From assembly GCF_031202305.1 (NCBI RefSeq), contig NZ_CP101731.1, positions 3,536,501 through 3,600,500 on the forward strand: a stretch of 64,000 bases of DNA, written 5' to 3'. The translations under genes were made by a program, and so were the position numbers. Origin of the DNA: Pelagibacterium sp. 26DY04. GTDB lineage: Bacteria > Pseudomonadota > Alphaproteobacteria > Rhizobiales > Devosiaceae. The notes below the pieces were generated by a model. That model did no database searches. It saw only the letters and a list, made by a program, of their open reading frames with translations, and had not been told where the DNA came from. Shown here piece by piece: positions 43,884-53,513 of this stretch. Every line of letters starts with the position of its first letter. Position 1 is the first letter of the stretch.

Positions 43884-44819
43884 TCACTGCCTTGCGGTCC
43901 GCCGCAGCGATTGCGGCGGCTGGCCGAGCGTGCGCAGGAAAGCCCGACGCATCTGCGCCGCATCGGAAAAGCCCGACCCGATAGCGATCTGCTCGAAGCT
44001 GCCAAAGCCGCTCTCGATGGCCTCCTGCGCCGCTTCGAGCCGCAGACGCTCGACGGCCTTGGCCGGAGTGGCGCCGGTTTCGGCAAGAAAGCGCCGCGAA
44101 AAGTTGCGCGGGCTCATGGCCGCTCGCTCGGCTAGCCGCTCAACGCTTAACGGTTCGCCGAGATGGGCCCGCATCCATTCGATCAGCGGCCCAAAGCGCC
44201 CCTCCCCGCCCCGAACCTCAAGGCGTGGCGAATATTGCGACTGCCCGCCCGGCCGGCGCTTGTGCACCACGAGCTGCTGCGCCGTCCTATGGGCGATTTC
44301 GGGACCGCAATCGTCTTCAATCAGCGCCAGTGTCAGATCGATGCCCGCCGATATGCCTGCCGAGGTCCAGACCTCCCCATCGCGGGTAAAGATGCGATCG
44401 GGGCTTAGCCTGACCTCGGGATAGAGCCGGCGGAAGCGCTCGGTGCTGTCCCAATGGGTTGTCGCCTGTCGCCCGTTGAGCCGTCCCGCCTCGGCAAGAA
44501 AGAAGGCGCCAGAACACACGCTGGCCAGCCGCCGTGGGCGGGCCGCCGAAAGCCAGGCGACAATGGCGCCGAACGCGGCCATGTCGCGCACGATTTCCCC
44601 ACCTGAGACGATCACCGTATTTGGCGCTACCGCCGGCAGCTTCCCGGCCCTGAGCGTCAGGCCCGATGAGCTTGCGATCTCCCCTTCCTCAGGCGCCAGA
44701 ATGCTGAGCTCATATCTCTCGTCCAGATTACGCGACGCGATTTCCAATGCCGCGGCCGGCCCCGTGGCGTCGAGGATCTGGAACCCCGGATGGATGATTA
44801 TGCCCACCGTCCGCGCCAT
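43884..44819 (-). CDS. GlxA-type transcriptional regulator (DJ-1/PfpI plus AraC HTH)
   Basis: 311 residues. The N-terminal DJ-1/PfpI-like domain (1-170; SVCSGAFFLAEAG has the nucleophile-elbow cysteine) is followed by an AraC-type DNA-binding domain (about 215-311) with two HTH motifs: LSVERLAERAAMSPRNFSR and EQIAIGSGFSDAAQMRRAF. Members regulate catabolic genes in response to small ligands. It is divergent, with 84 bases between, from a membrane-anchored DJ-1 protein that is its probable target. Confidence 0.9.
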   Translation of the reverse strand: MARTVGIIIHPGFQILDATGPAAALEIASRNLDERYELSILAPEEGEIASSSGLTLRAGKLPAVAPNTVIVSGGEIVRDMAAFGAIVAWLSAARPRRLASVCSGAFFLAEAGRLNGRQATTHWDSTERFRRLYPEVRLSPDRIFTRDGEVWTSAGISAGIDLTLALIEDDCGPEIAHRTAQQLVVHKRRPGGQSQYSPRLEVRGGEGRFGPLIEWMRAHLGEPLSVERLAERAAMSPRNFSRRFLAETGATPAKAVERLRLEAAQEAIESGFGSFEQIAIGSGFSDAAQMRRAFLRTLGQPPQSLRRTARQ

Positions 44820-44903
44820 GGCTGTTTCTGCTCGAATTATGTCATTTCAGCCAGATTGAGCTTCGATTACCCTGAGGTCAAGCCACGGTCTGGGGAGATG
44901 ATG

Positions 44904-46043
44904 ATGAAGTGGTCGATTGTCCTGTCGGGCCTCGTCGGTGTCGTGCTGGCCGCCATTGCCGGCTTCGGCATCTGGGTGGCGATGCTGCCGCCCGCCGTGG
45001 TGGCCGCGCCCGCCCCGGTGCCGGCCGAAGAGACCGCGGCGATCGTCGAGGCGCTGCGCCCGCCAAAGCGGGAGCGTCCGCTGATCACTGTGATCGGCAT
45101 CAATGATGCGACCGAGACCACCGATTATCTCATGCCCACCGGCATCCTGCGGCGTGCGGATGTGGCCGACGTGGTGCTGGTGGCAACCGAAGCCGGGCCG
45201 GTGGAACTCTATCCAGCACTAACGGTGATGCCCGACATGAGCGTCGCCCAGTTCGACGCTACCCATCCCGAGGGCGCCGACTATGTGATCGTTCCCGCCA
45301 TGAGCCGGGACAACGATCCCGCGATCATGGCCTGGCTGGCCGCACAGGCCGGAAAGGGCAGCACCGTCATCGGCGTCTGTGCCGGCGCCAAGGTGGTGGC
45401 CGCCACCGGTCTGCTCGAAAACCGGCGCGGCACCACGCACTGGTTCTTCCTTGACGCATTGCGGCGCGAAAATCCCACGATGACCTACGTGCCGGACCGG
45501 CGCATCGTGGCTGACGGCAACGTCGTGACGACGACGGGGATCTCCGCTTCCATCCCCATGGCGCTCACTCTTGTCGAAGCGATCGCCGGCCGGCCACGGG
45601 CCGAAGCGGTCGCCGCTGACATCGGCTTTGAGAGCTGGAACGCCGCCCACGACAGCGACGCCTTTTCCCTGACACGCCCCTTCGCCACGACCGTCATGGC
45701 CAATCTCGCGGCTTTCTGGCAGCGCGAGGAGCATAGCCTCGCCCTCGAGCCGCAATTTGATGCGGTCTCGCTCGCCATCGCCGCCGATGCCTGGTCGCGC
45801 ACCTACCGCTCGCGGGCGCTGACGGTTGCCCCCAGCGCTGATGCGGTGACCGATCGGGACGGCATCCGCATCCTGCCCGATCGGGTGTCCAGTACAAATG
45901 CGCCCACCGCCATGCTGGCGCCGGGCTCCACCACGCCAGCCGCAGCCCTAGAGGGGACACTTGAGGAAATCTCGAGCCGCTACGGCCCCGCCACTGCCTA
46001 TGTGGTCGCCATGCAGCTCGAATATCCCTGGCCGATGCCCTGA
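44904..46043 (+). CDS. Membrane-anchored DJ-1/PfpI family protein lacking a DNA-binding domain
   Basis: 379 residues. One transmembrane helix at 3-25 (IVLSGLVGVVLAAIAGFGIWV), a Pro/Ala linker, then a DJ-1/PfpI domain about 55-240 with VIGVCAGAKVVAATG holding the elbow cysteine. The last 130 residues contain no HTH and are unrecognised. The anchor suggests the domain faces the periplasm. Three ATG codons in a row lie at 44898-44906; 44904 gives the best spacing from GGGGAG. It faces away from a GlxA-type regulator with the same fold. Confidence 0.75.
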   Translation: MKWSIVLSGLVGVVLAAIAGFGIWVAMLPPAVVAAPAPVPAEETAAIVEALRPPKRERPLITVIGINDATETTDYLMPTGILRRADVADVVLVATEAGPVELYPALTVMPDMSVAQFDATHPEGADYVIVPAMSRDNDPAIMAWLAAQAGKGSTVIGVCAGAKVVAATGLLENRRGTTHWFFLDALRRENPTMTYVPDRRIVADGNVVTTTGISASIPMALTLVEAIAGRPRAEAVAADIGFESWNAAHDSDAFSLTRPFATTVMANLAAFWQREEHSLALEPQFDAVSLAIAADAWSRTYRSRALTVAPSADAVTDRDGIRILPDRVSSTNAPTAMLAPGSTTPAAALEGTLEEISSRYGPATAYVVAMQLEYPWPMP

Positions 46044-46049
46044 CGCCGG

Positions 46050-47102
46050 CTAAGTCAGCGCCGCTTCCCCCAGCACCTTTTCGAGCGCATCGGAATCCAC
46101 ATCGGCAAGCCGCGCCGGCTGCCATTGGGGATTTCGGTCCTTGTCGATCAGCACGGCGCGCACCCCTTCGGCGAAATCGGGCCGCAGCGCCATATGCTTG
46201 GCCAGCGCCAGATCGTCCTCGAGAATGGCCCGCACATCACGAAGCTGTCGCGCCCGCCGGTGGGAGATAACGATGGCGGCCAAGGATGTGGGACATTGGC
46301 GGGCGATTGCCGCATGCAGCGCTGCGGCACCCGGATCGCCCTCTTCGGCCAGATCGAGGAGGTTCTCGACGATCTTGCCTACGGTTTCGGCCGCAAACAC
46401 CGGAGCCAGGGAATCGGCAAGCCCGCAAAAGCTCGCTTCCCCCGGATCGATCGATTCCGATTGGATGAGCGCGGTGATGGCCGTGTCCGGATCGCCCGCC
46501 TGCGCCGCCTCGATCACCCGTGCGCGCAGGCCGGCCAGAGCGTCCTCGGGCACCGCCGCATCGGCCAGCCCCAGCGCGATGGCATCGGCGACCGCCACGG
46601 TCTGCCCCGACATCAAAAAGGCGAGCGCCCGCGCCTGGGCGGTCTTATAGAGGATGGCGTTGACGCCCACGTCGCAGAAGAACCCGATCGCCCCTTCGGG
46701 CATGGCGAACCGGCTCGAAGCCGTGGCGATGCGATAGCGGGCGTGCGAGGATATTCCGATCCCCCCGCCCATGACGATGCCGTGCTGAAGGGCAACGATC
46801 GGCTTGGGATAGGTCGCGATCAGCCCGTTCATGTCGTATTCGTCGGCAAAGAACGCAGAGACCCGCCGCGTGTCGCCGACAAGTGCCAATTCCCGCGTCG
46901 CGCGCACGTCCCCGCCCGCGCACAACCCCTTTTCCCCTTCGCCCTCGATCAGGACGGCCCGCACCCGCTCGTCTTCGTCCCATTCGTCGAGGGCAGCGCG
47001 CACCGCCGCGATCATATCCGCGCTCAGGGCGTTGATCGCCCTGGGCCTGGCCAGCCGGATAATACCGCATGCGCCTTCGATCGAAATGGAGATGTCGTCC
47101 AT
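46050..47102 (-). CDS. 3-hydroxyisobutyryl-CoA hydrolase-like (enoyl-CoA hydratase family)
   Basis: 350 residues, the length of the HIBCH group rather than the 260 of ordinary hydratases. GLCAGGDVRATRELA is the oxyanion-hole region, GIVMGGGIGISSHARYRIAT the second, and PEGAIGFFCDVG the catalytic glutamate segment. The C-terminal EDDLALAKHMALRPDFAEGV, with a closing VLIDKDRNPQW, is typical of HIBCH. It acts in valine catabolism. It is divergent from the SAF-domain dehydrogenase gene. Confidence 0.85.
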   Translation of the reverse strand: MDDISISIEGACGIIRLARPRAINALSADMIAAVRAALDEWDEDERVRAVLIEGEGEKGLCAGGDVRATRELALVGDTRRVSAFFADEYDMNGLIATYPKPIVALQHGIVMGGGIGISSHARYRIATASSRFAMPEGAIGFFCDVGVNAILYKTAQARALAFLMSGQTVAVADAIALGLADAAVPEDALAGLRARVIEAAQAGDPDTAITALIQSESIDPGEASFCGLADSLAPVFAAETVGKIVENLLDLAEEGDPGAAALHAAIARQCPTSLAAIVISHRRARQLRDVRAILEDDLALAKHMALRPDFAEGVRAVLIDKDRNPQWQPARLADVDSDALEKVLGEAALT

Positions 47103-47233
47103 GAGCCCCGTCCTCTTGCCTTTTCCATACTGCTATGGCCTTGCACCGAAATGAAGCCCGTTCCGCATTTCCCTTGGCCCGGAAATGAATTAAGACAGGC
47201 GCACGACTAAACGCTGAAAGAACCCAAAGGGTC

Positions 47234-48562
47234 ATGAAAATTTCAAGGACCGGCATCGCCCGGGATCTCGAACGCCTCAAGGATCAAGGCAAGCCGATCC
47301 GTCTTGGCATCATCGGCTCGGGTGAAATGGGCACCGATCTGGTCACTCAGGTGTCCCTGATGGAGGGGATTGAGATCGCCGCCATTTCGACCCGCCGTCC
47401 GCACACCGCCATGGCCGCCATGGATATCGCCTATGGCCCCGGCGGGCAGAGCGATCACGCCCGCGAGGTGTCCTCGCGCAGCGCCATGAGCGCCGCCATC
47501 GACATGGGGCGGATAGCGGTCACCTCCGACACCGAGTTGATGGTCACGGCTCCCGAAGTGGATGTCATTATCGATGCGACCGGCAAGCCCGGCGTGGGCG
47601 CCGATTTCGACCTTCTGGGCATGGAGCACGGCAAGCATCTGGTGATGATGAATGTCGAAGCCGACGTCACCATTGGCCCTTACCTCAAGCACGAAGCCGA
47701 TCGCCTCGGCGTCATCTATTCGGTGGGCGCTGGCGACGAGCCGTCCTCGTGCATGGAACTTATCGAATTCACCGCCGCCCTTGGCCTTGAGATCGTTGCC
47801 GCCGGCAAGGGCAAGAACAACCCCCTGAACCACGATGCGGTGCCAGCCGACTATGTCGAAGAAGCCACGCGCCGCAACATGAACCCCCGCATGCTCGTCG
47901 AATTCGTCGATGGCTCGAAGACCATGGTGGAAATGGCCGCCATCGCCAATGCGACGGGACTAGTCCCCGACCGGCCGGGGATGCACGGGCCCAATGCGGA
48001 CCGGGAAACGCTGCCCAAGGTCTTGATCCCCAGGGCCGATGGCGGCGTGCTCGAAAAATCCGGCGTTGTCGATTACACCATCGGCAAGGGCGTTGCGCCG
48101 GGTGTCTTCGTGATCGCCAGGGCCACCCATCCGCGCGTGGTCGAGAGAATGGACGATCTCCATGTCGGGGTCGGGCCCTATTACGGCTTTTATCGCCCCT
48201 ACCACCTCACCAGCCTCGAGGTGCCCCTCACCGCGGCGCGGATCATGCTTTACGGCAAGCCCGACATGGTACCGCTGGCTAACCCCGTCGCCGAAGTCTG
48301 CGCCGTCGCCAAGCGCGACCTTGTGCCGGGCACTCCGCTCGATGCCATCGGGGAAACCTGTTATCGCTCCTGGACCATGACAGCGGCCGATGCCCGCGCC
48401 GCCGGCGCCATTCCGGTCGGCCTTCTCGAAGGCGGAACGGTCACCGCCCCGATCAAAAAAGGCGAGCTTTTGACGGCAGCTAACGCCACGCCCGATACCT
48501 CCACCAAGCTCTTTGCCCTGCGCAAGCGGCAGGACGAAATGCTCGCGGCGGCGCAAGGCTGA
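47234..48562 (+). CDS. NAD(P)-dependent dehydrogenase with C-terminal SAF domain
   Basis: 442 residues. RLGIIGSGEMGTDLVTQVS is a Rossmann nucleotide-binding loop; DVIIDATGKPGVGADF resembles homoserine dehydrogenase-type enzymes. The C-terminal part (about 360-430; AVAKRDLVPGTPLDAIG, PIKKGELLTAAN) is an SAF domain. Members of this family are annotated variously, and some act in sugar-acid or branched-sugar catabolism. The substrate is unknown. An aminotransferase gene starts 26 bases downstream with its own GGAGGA, so the two likely act in one pathway. Confidence 0.75.
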   Translation: MKISRTGIARDLERLKDQGKPIRLGIIGSGEMGTDLVTQVSLMEGIEIAAISTRRPHTAMAAMDIAYGPGGQSDHAREVSSRSAMSAAIDMGRIAVTSDTELMVTAPEVDVIIDATGKPGVGADFDLLGMEHGKHLVMMNVEADVTIGPYLKHEADRLGVIYSVGAGDEPSSCMELIEFTAALGLEIVAAGKGKNNPLNHDAVPADYVEEATRRNMNPRMLVEFVDGSKTMVEMAAIANATGLVPDRPGMHGPNADRETLPKVLIPRADGGVLEKSGVVDYTIGKGVAPGVFVIARATHPRVVERMDDLHVGVGPYYGFYRPYHLTSLEVPLTAARIMLYGKPDMVPLANPVAEVCAVAKRDLVPGTPLDAIGETCYRSWTMTAADARAAGAIPVGLLEGGTVTAPIKKGELLTAANATPDTSTKLFALRKRQDEMLAAAQG

Positions 48563-48588
48563 GAGCGAGAAACCGGAGGAGAACGCGA

Positions 48589-49683
48589 TTGAAACACCCC
48601 AGCCTGGCGCCAGTCATTGCCGCCCTGCCCCCGACGGTCCCCTTCGTGGGACCCGAAGTCATCGAGCGCCGCACCGGCATCCCCTTCCGCGCACGGCTGG
48701 GCGCCAATGAAAGCGCCTTCGGTCCCTCACCCAAGGTGATCGCCGCCATCGCCGCTGCGGCAGGCGATGTCTGGACCTATGGGGATTCAGAAATCTTTGC
48801 CGTCCGCTCAGCGCTTTCGGACGACCTTGGCACGCCGCTCGAAACTCTCTCGGTGGGCGAGGGCATCGATGCGCTGCTAGGGCTGACCTGCCGCCTCTTT
48901 CTGGCGCAAAACGACCGCGTGGTGACCTCGCTGGGCGCCTATCCGACCTTCAACTATCACGTCGCCGCCCAAGGGGCCGAGCTCTCTACCGTGCCCTATG
49001 AAGACGATAGGGAAAGCCTTTCGGGCCTGCTCGAAGCGACACGGGCTGCCCCGACCAAAATCGTCTATCTGGCCAATCCCGACAATCCCATGGGCACCTG
49101 GTGGCCCGCCGAAGAGATCGAGCACTTCATTGACGCTGTTCCGCCCGAGACGCTGATCGTCCTCGACGAAGCCTATGGCGAAACCGCCCCGGCCGGCACG
49201 TTGCCGGCCATCGATGTTGCCCGCCCGAACCTCCTGCGCTTCCGGACCTTCTCAAAAGCCTATGGGCTGGCTGGCATGCGCATCGGCTATTGCATCGGCC
49301 CGGCCGATCTCATTGCCGCCTTCGATCGCATCCGCAATCATTTCGGCGTCAACAAGCTCGCCCAGATCGCGGCGCTGGCGGCATTGGACGATCAGGACTA
49401 TCTCGACCGCACCGTCCAGGCGATCGCCGCCGGTCGCGACCGCATCGCCGAGCGCGCCCGGCAATTGGAACTCGCCCCCATCGCCTCGGCCACCAACTTC
49501 GTCGCCATCGATTGCGGCAGCGCCTCGCGCGCCGGCGCCATTCTTGAGCGGCTGCTCGCTCGCGGCATCTTCGTGCGCAAACCTGCCGTGCCGGTCCTCG
49601 ACCGCTGCATCCGCCTCAGTGTCGGCAGGCCAGCCGATATCGAACTGGCCTGCGATACGCTTGAATCGATATTGGCCGAGTAG
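48589..49683 (+). CDS. HisC-like PLP-dependent aminotransferase (class I/II)
   Basis: 364 residues from a TTG start with GGAGGA eight bases upstream. ARLGANESAFGPSPKV is the HisC-type N terminus, YLANPDNPMGT the substrate/cofactor loop, VLDEAYGE the PLP aspartate, and FRTFSKAYGLAGMRIGY holds the PLP lysine. The family includes histidinol-phosphate aminotransferase and aromatic or other amino-acid aminotransferases. It is not in a histidine operon, so a different substrate linked to the preceding dehydrogenase is likely. Confidence 0.85.
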   Translation: MKHPSLAPVIAALPPTVPFVGPEVIERRTGIPFRARLGANESAFGPSPKVIAAIAAAAGDVWTYGDSEIFAVRSALSDDLGTPLETLSVGEGIDALLGLTCRLFLAQNDRVVTSLGAYPTFNYHVAAQGAELSTVPYEDDRESLSGLLEATRAAPTKIVYLANPDNPMGTWWPAEEIEHFIDAVPPETLIVLDEAYGETAPAGTLPAIDVARPNLLRFRTFSKAYGLAGMRIGYCIGPADLIAAFDRIRNHFGVNKLAQIAALAALDDQDYLDRTVQAIAAGRDRIAERARQLELAPIASATNFVAIDCGSASRAGAILERLLARGIFVRKPAVPVLDRCIRLSVGRPADIELACDTLESILAE

Positions 49684-49692
49684 CTGACAAAA

Positions 49693-50106
49693 TCAGCTCG
49701 GGCTGGCCGGCACCGGTTCACCGACGGCAGCAACAGGAAGATCGACTCCCGTTTCGACAGCAGCCGAAAGCTCGGCAATCTGGTTGGCCTGGGCGGGGTC
49801 GGTCACGGCCGGCGCGATGGCCGAAAGCGCCGCGGCGATGACCGGCGAACCGGTTCCTGCGACGAGGGACGAGGACGCCAGCGTGGCAGCGAGCATGCCC
49901 AGGGCAATGTCGGCTTCGGCTGCAGGAAGCCCTATAAGGCTGGCGGCATAGGCTTCGACAGCGGCAAGGCAGCCCATCTCGCTTGCCTCCGCAGATGCAC
50001 AGGCACTCTCGACAACCAAAGTGTCGGGCGTTTGCCCGACGCCAGGTGAGGCTATGGAAACACAAAGCGCTGCGGCAATCGCCGCATAAGGAAATCCCTT
50101 GAACAT
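49693..50106 (-). CDS. Small exported Ala-rich protein of unknown function
   Basis: 137 residues. A signal peptide (MFKGFPYAAIAAALCVSIAS) is followed by a low-complexity Ala/Val-rich region with two cysteines (SACASAEASEMGCLAA) that could form a disulfide. No family recognised. The ATG at 50106 is chosen; a GTG at 50112 is possible. It converges with the aminotransferase gene. Confidence 0.6.
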   Translation of the reverse strand: MFKGFPYAAIAAALCVSIASPGVGQTPDTLVVESACASAEASEMGCLAAVEAYAASLIGLPAAEADIALGMLAATLASSSLVAGTGSPVIAAALSAIAPAVTDPAQANQIAELSAAVETGVDLPVAAVGEPVPASPS

Positions 50107-50260
50107 AACCACACGCCCCCAAGCGTAGAATGCAAGTTCCAGTTCAAAATGCTACGGAGGCGCCATTTACGAGTCAATAACCATGTATGCCCGCCTCGTC
50201 TGAGCGCGCGGGCAGAACTCTACGCCAGCGATATCCCGTGCGCCGCCGAGATCATGAAGG

Positions 50261-50275
50261 TTAACCATTCGATAA
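50261..50275. promoter_or_regulatory. CtrA-like box upstream of the exopolysaccharide locus
   Basis: TTAACCATTCGATAA: a TTAACCAT half-site with a second half ATAA after seven bases, one mismatch from TTAA-N7-TTAA. It lies 87 bases before the sugar transferase start. Candidate only. Confidence 0.3.
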
Positions 50276-50362
50276 TAAGCCGTTCACGGTTGTTAAAATT
50301 CGTGCCAGTGTGACCGTTCGACATAACCGATTATTGCTGCATTTGCTGTGGGGGCCGCGAAT

Positions 50363-51136
50363 ATGCAGGAATTGGCCGCGGAGCGGACGCATGCTCATAG
50401 CCTGAGGCAGTCAGCCAGAGAAACGCCAGGGCACCGTTCCACCGAAAAGGCGGTGCGGATGCCGCAATCGGGCCTCATGCTGACGCTGATCGAAGGCCAA
50501 CCTGTCCTTTCCCGTCCCACTCCGCTCAGGGTGGCACAATTGGCCGTCAAGCGTTGCTTCGATATCGCCTTCAGCCTGCTCGCGCTTATTCTGTTTCTTC
50601 CCGGCTTTGTGGCAATCGCCATGTTCGTCCGCCTCTCGAGTGCGGGGCCCGTTTTCTTCAGGCAGCCACGTGAGGGACTGAACGGCCAGCCGATCGGCGT
50701 ACTCAAATTCCGCACCATGTATGTCGATCGCTGCGACGTCACGGGCATGATGCAAACGGTGCGCGATGATCCCCGCGTCACCCCCGTCGGCCGCTTTCTG
50801 CGCCGGACCTCGATCGACGAATTGCCCCAGCTCATCAACGTGCTCAAGGGCGAGATGTCGCTGATCGGCCCAAGGCCGCACGCGTTCGGCATGCTGGCCG
50901 GCGGCGTTCCCTATGATGGCCTCGTTCCTTATTATTCGGCGCGGCAAGCCATGAAGCCGGGGCTCTCGGGCTGGGCGCAGGCCCATGGGCTCCGCGGACC
51001 AACCGATGACCCCGCCCGGGCGAGGGCGCGGATCGACCACGATCTCGCCTATATTGAAAATTTCTCGCTGCTTCTCGATCTAAGGATCATCTGGATAACC
51101 GTGCGGCAGGAGTTCCTGAACGGAACTGGCCTTTAG
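50363..51136 (+). CDS. Initiating sugar (phosphoglycosyl) transferase, ExoY/WbaP type
   Basis: 257 residues. A cytoplasmic N-terminal tail of about 60 residues, then a membrane re-entrant helix (FSLLALILFLPGFVAIAMFV), then the catalytic domain: VFFRQPREGLNG, LKFRTMYVD, and DELPQLINVLKGEMSLIGP, with the conserved Asp-Glu pair. It transfers a sugar phosphate to undecaprenyl phosphate, beginning the exopolysaccharide repeat unit. The ATG at 50363 has GGGGG eight bases upstream; a GTG at 50348 is less likely. First gene of the locus. Confidence 0.9.
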   Translation: MQELAAERTHAHSLRQSARETPGHRSTEKAVRMPQSGLMLTLIEGQPVLSRPTPLRVAQLAVKRCFDIAFSLLALILFLPGFVAIAMFVRLSSAGPVFFRQPREGLNGQPIGVLKFRTMYVDRCDVTGMMQTVRDDPRVTPVGRFLRRTSIDELPQLINVLKGEMSLIGPRPHAFGMLAGGVPYDGLVPYYSARQAMKPGLSGWAQAHGLRGPTDDPARARARIDHDLAYIENFSLLLDLRIIWITVRQEFLNGTGL

Positions 51137-51179
51137 CTCTTGGGCCAACTGCATTACCATCGCGCACGACAGCTTAGAA

Positions 51180-52064
51180 ATGCCGAGTTCCATGACAGCG
51201 CCAGATCCCCGCCCTGCCCAGCCACCGACGCTCGATGAGATGACCGGCGAATTCGCCAGGATCGCGCTCAGCGCTGGAGAATTGATCCTGACCATCTATG
51301 GCAGGGACTTTTCCGTCCAGACCAAAGCCGACGACACCCCGCTGACCGAGGCCGACACCGCCGCCGAGGCGCTGATCATGGATCGACTGGCTGCGCTGTT
51401 CCCGAATATCCCCGTCGTCGCCGAGGAAGCGGTCGCCAATGGTCTTAAGCCGGTGCTCGCCGACCGTTTCATCCTGGTTGATCCGCTGGACGGCTCCAAG
51501 GAATTCATCGCCCGCAATGGCGAGTTCACCGTCAATATCGCCCTTATCGAACACGGCGTTCCCGTTGCCGGGGTGGTCTATGCGCCGGCATTGGGCCGGA
51601 TCTGGTGGGGCAGCCGCACCAATGGCGCCTTTGCAGCCAGGGTCGAGAACCACGCGATCATCGAGACGGTGCCGGTCAAGGTGCGGGTGGCACCCAAATC
51701 CGGGCTGATGGCCATTGGCAGCCGCTCCCACGGCAGCGGCCAAGCCGACACGCGCCTTGACGCCCTTGAGATTACCGATTTTGCGACAGCCGGGTCGTCG
51801 CTCAAATTCTGCCTGCTTGCCGAAGGCGCCGCCGATCTTTATCCCCGGTTCGGCCGGACGATGGAATGGGACACCGCCGCCGGTGACGCCATTCTGCGCG
51901 CCGCTGGCGGACATGTAATCGACATGGCGGGGCAGCCCTTGCGCTATGGCAAGTGCAACCAATCCGCCGACAGCGATTTCGCCAATTGCGCCTTCTGGGC
52001 CATTGGCGATGGCGCCATCATCAGAAAAGTCTGCGGTGATGCAACCGCCGTCGAATCGCAATAA
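51180..52064 (+). CDS. cysQ: 3'(2'),5'-bisphosphate nucleotidase CysQ
   Basis: 294 residues. Inositol-monophosphatase fold: DPLDGSKEFI and WDTAAGDAILRAAGG are the two metal-binding signatures, and PLTEADTAAEALI the first. CysQ hydrolyses PAP (3'-phosphoadenosine-5'-phosphate), the by-product of sulfotransferases and of sulfate assimilation. Its place inside an exopolysaccharide locus could mean sulfated sugars, though no sulfotransferase is visible. ATG codons at 51180 and 51192 are both possible. Confidence 0.88.
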   Translation: MPSSMTAPDPRPAQPPTLDEMTGEFARIALSAGELILTIYGRDFSVQTKADDTPLTEADTAAEALIMDRLAALFPNIPVVAEEAVANGLKPVLADRFILVDPLDGSKEFIARNGEFTVNIALIEHGVPVAGVVYAPALGRIWWGSRTNGAFAARVENHAIIETVPVKVRVAPKSGLMAIGSRSHGSGQADTRLDALEITDFATAGSSLKFCLLAEGAADLYPRFGRTMEWDTAAGDAILRAAGGHVIDMAGQPLRYGKCNQSADSDFANCAFWAIGDGAIIRKVCGDATAVESQ

Positions 52065-52166
52065 TGCCCGGATAAGGACATAGGGCGCTTGAGTGCAAAG
52101 ATTTGGTGATGACCGCGCGGCCCGCTGGGGTCGGTGCGGAACACCCGGAAAACAGGTGGATTTTTA

Positions 52167-53513
52167 ATGCGTATAACGATGATCGGATCCGGCTATGTGG
52201 GTCTTGTGAGCGGAGCGTGCTTTTCCGATTTCGGCCATGAGGTGACTTGCGTCGATCTCGATGCGGGCAAGATCGACAGGCTCAAGCAAGGGATCATCCC
52301 GATCTTCGAGCCCGGGCTCGATACGCTGGTGACCACCAATGCCGCCGCCGGGCGCCTCTCGTTCACCACCGACCTGGCCAGCGCTGTCGCCGATGCCGAC
52401 GTGGTCTTCATCGCAGTGGGCACCCCCTCGCGCCGCGGCGACGGGCATGCCGATCTCTCCTATGTCCACGCAGCCGCCGCCGACATCGCCCGAGCGCTCA
52501 AGGGTTTCACCGTGATCGTCACCAAATCGACGGTACCCGTGGGCACCGGCGATGAAGTCGAGCGCATCATCGCCGACACCAATCCCGATGCCGAGTTCGT
52601 CGTGGTCTCCAACCCCGAATTCCTGCGCGAAGGCGCCGCTATCGACGATTTCAAGCGCCCTGATCGCATCGTGGTCGGCCTTGAGGACGAACGCGCCCGC
52701 CCCGTGATGGAAGAGGTCTATCGCCCGCTCTATCTCAACCAGGCGCCCGTGATGTTCACCGGAAGGCGCACCGCCGAACTCATCAAATATGCCGCCAACG
52801 CGTTCCTCGCCATGAAGATCACCTTCATCAACGAGATGGCCGATCTGTGCGAGAAGGCGGGGGGCGACGTACAGGCCGTCGCGCGCGGCATAGGGCTGGA
52901 CAAACGCATCGGATCGAAATTCTTGAATGCCGGTCCCGGCTATGGCGGCAGTTGTTTTCCCAAGGACACGCTGGCCTTGGTCAAGACCGGCCAGGATTTC
53001 GACGCTCCCCTGCGGCTTATCGAGACCACGGTGGCGGTCAACGATAACCGCAAGCGGGCCATGGGCCGCAAGGTGATTGCGGCCTGCGAGGGCAATGTGC
53101 GCGGCAAGACCATCGGCATTCTGGGTTTGACCTTCAAGCCCAACACCGACGACATGCGCGATGCCCCCTCCATCGCCATCATCCAGACCCTGCTCGATGC
53201 GGGGGCAACTATCCGTGCCTATGATCCCGAAGGCATGGAGATGGCCAAGTCGATGATCTCCGGCATCGAATACGCGGCCGATGCCTATGATGCCGCAAAG
53301 GATGCGGACTGTCTGGTTCTGGTGACCGAATGGAACCAGTTCCGCTCGCTCGACCTGGGCCGTCTCAAGGCGGCCATGGCAACCCCCGCCCTGGTCGACC
53401 TTCGCAACGTCTATCGCCGCTCCGACGTGGAAAAGGCCGGCTTCACCTACGCCTCGATCGGACGCAGCGAAGCGGCAGGCGATCACGAAGGCCGGATGGA
53501 CGCAGCCGAATGA
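52167..53513 (+). CDS. UDP-glucose 6-dehydrogenase
   Basis: 448 residues, usual length. [20 protein letters not shown] is the NAD-binding start; [16 protein letters not shown] holds the catalytic cysteine; [13 protein letters not shown] starts the C-terminal domain. It oxidises UDP-glucose to UDP-glucuronic acid with two NAD+. The ATG at 52167 follows GGTGGA. It overlaps the next gene (ATGA). Confidence 0.95.
   Translation: MRITMIGSGYVGLVSGACFSDFGHEVTCVDLDAGKIDRLKQGIIPIFEPGLDTLVTTNAAAGRLSFTTDLASAVADADVVFIAVGTPSRRGDGHADLSYVHAAAADIARALKGFTVIVTKSTVPVGTGDEVERIIADTNPDAEFVVVSNPEFLREGAAIDDFKRPDRIVVGLEDERARPVMEEVYRPLYLNQAPVMFTGRRTAELIKYAANAFLAMKITFINEMADLCEKAGGDVQAVARGIGLDKRIGSKFLNAGPGYGGSCFPKDTLALVKTGQDFDAPLRLIETTVAVNDNRKRAMGRKVIAACEGNVRGKTIGILGLTFKPNTDDMRDAPSIAIIQTLLDAGATIRAYDPEGMEMAKSMISGIEYAADAYDAAKDADCLVLVTEWNQFRSLDLGRLKAAMATPALVDLRNVYRRSDVEKAGFTYASIGRSEAAGDHEGRMDAAE

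Noticed and set aside
52164..53486. Minus-strand open frame of 440 codons
   Set aside because: It is antisense to UDP-glucose dehydrogenase and has no domain.
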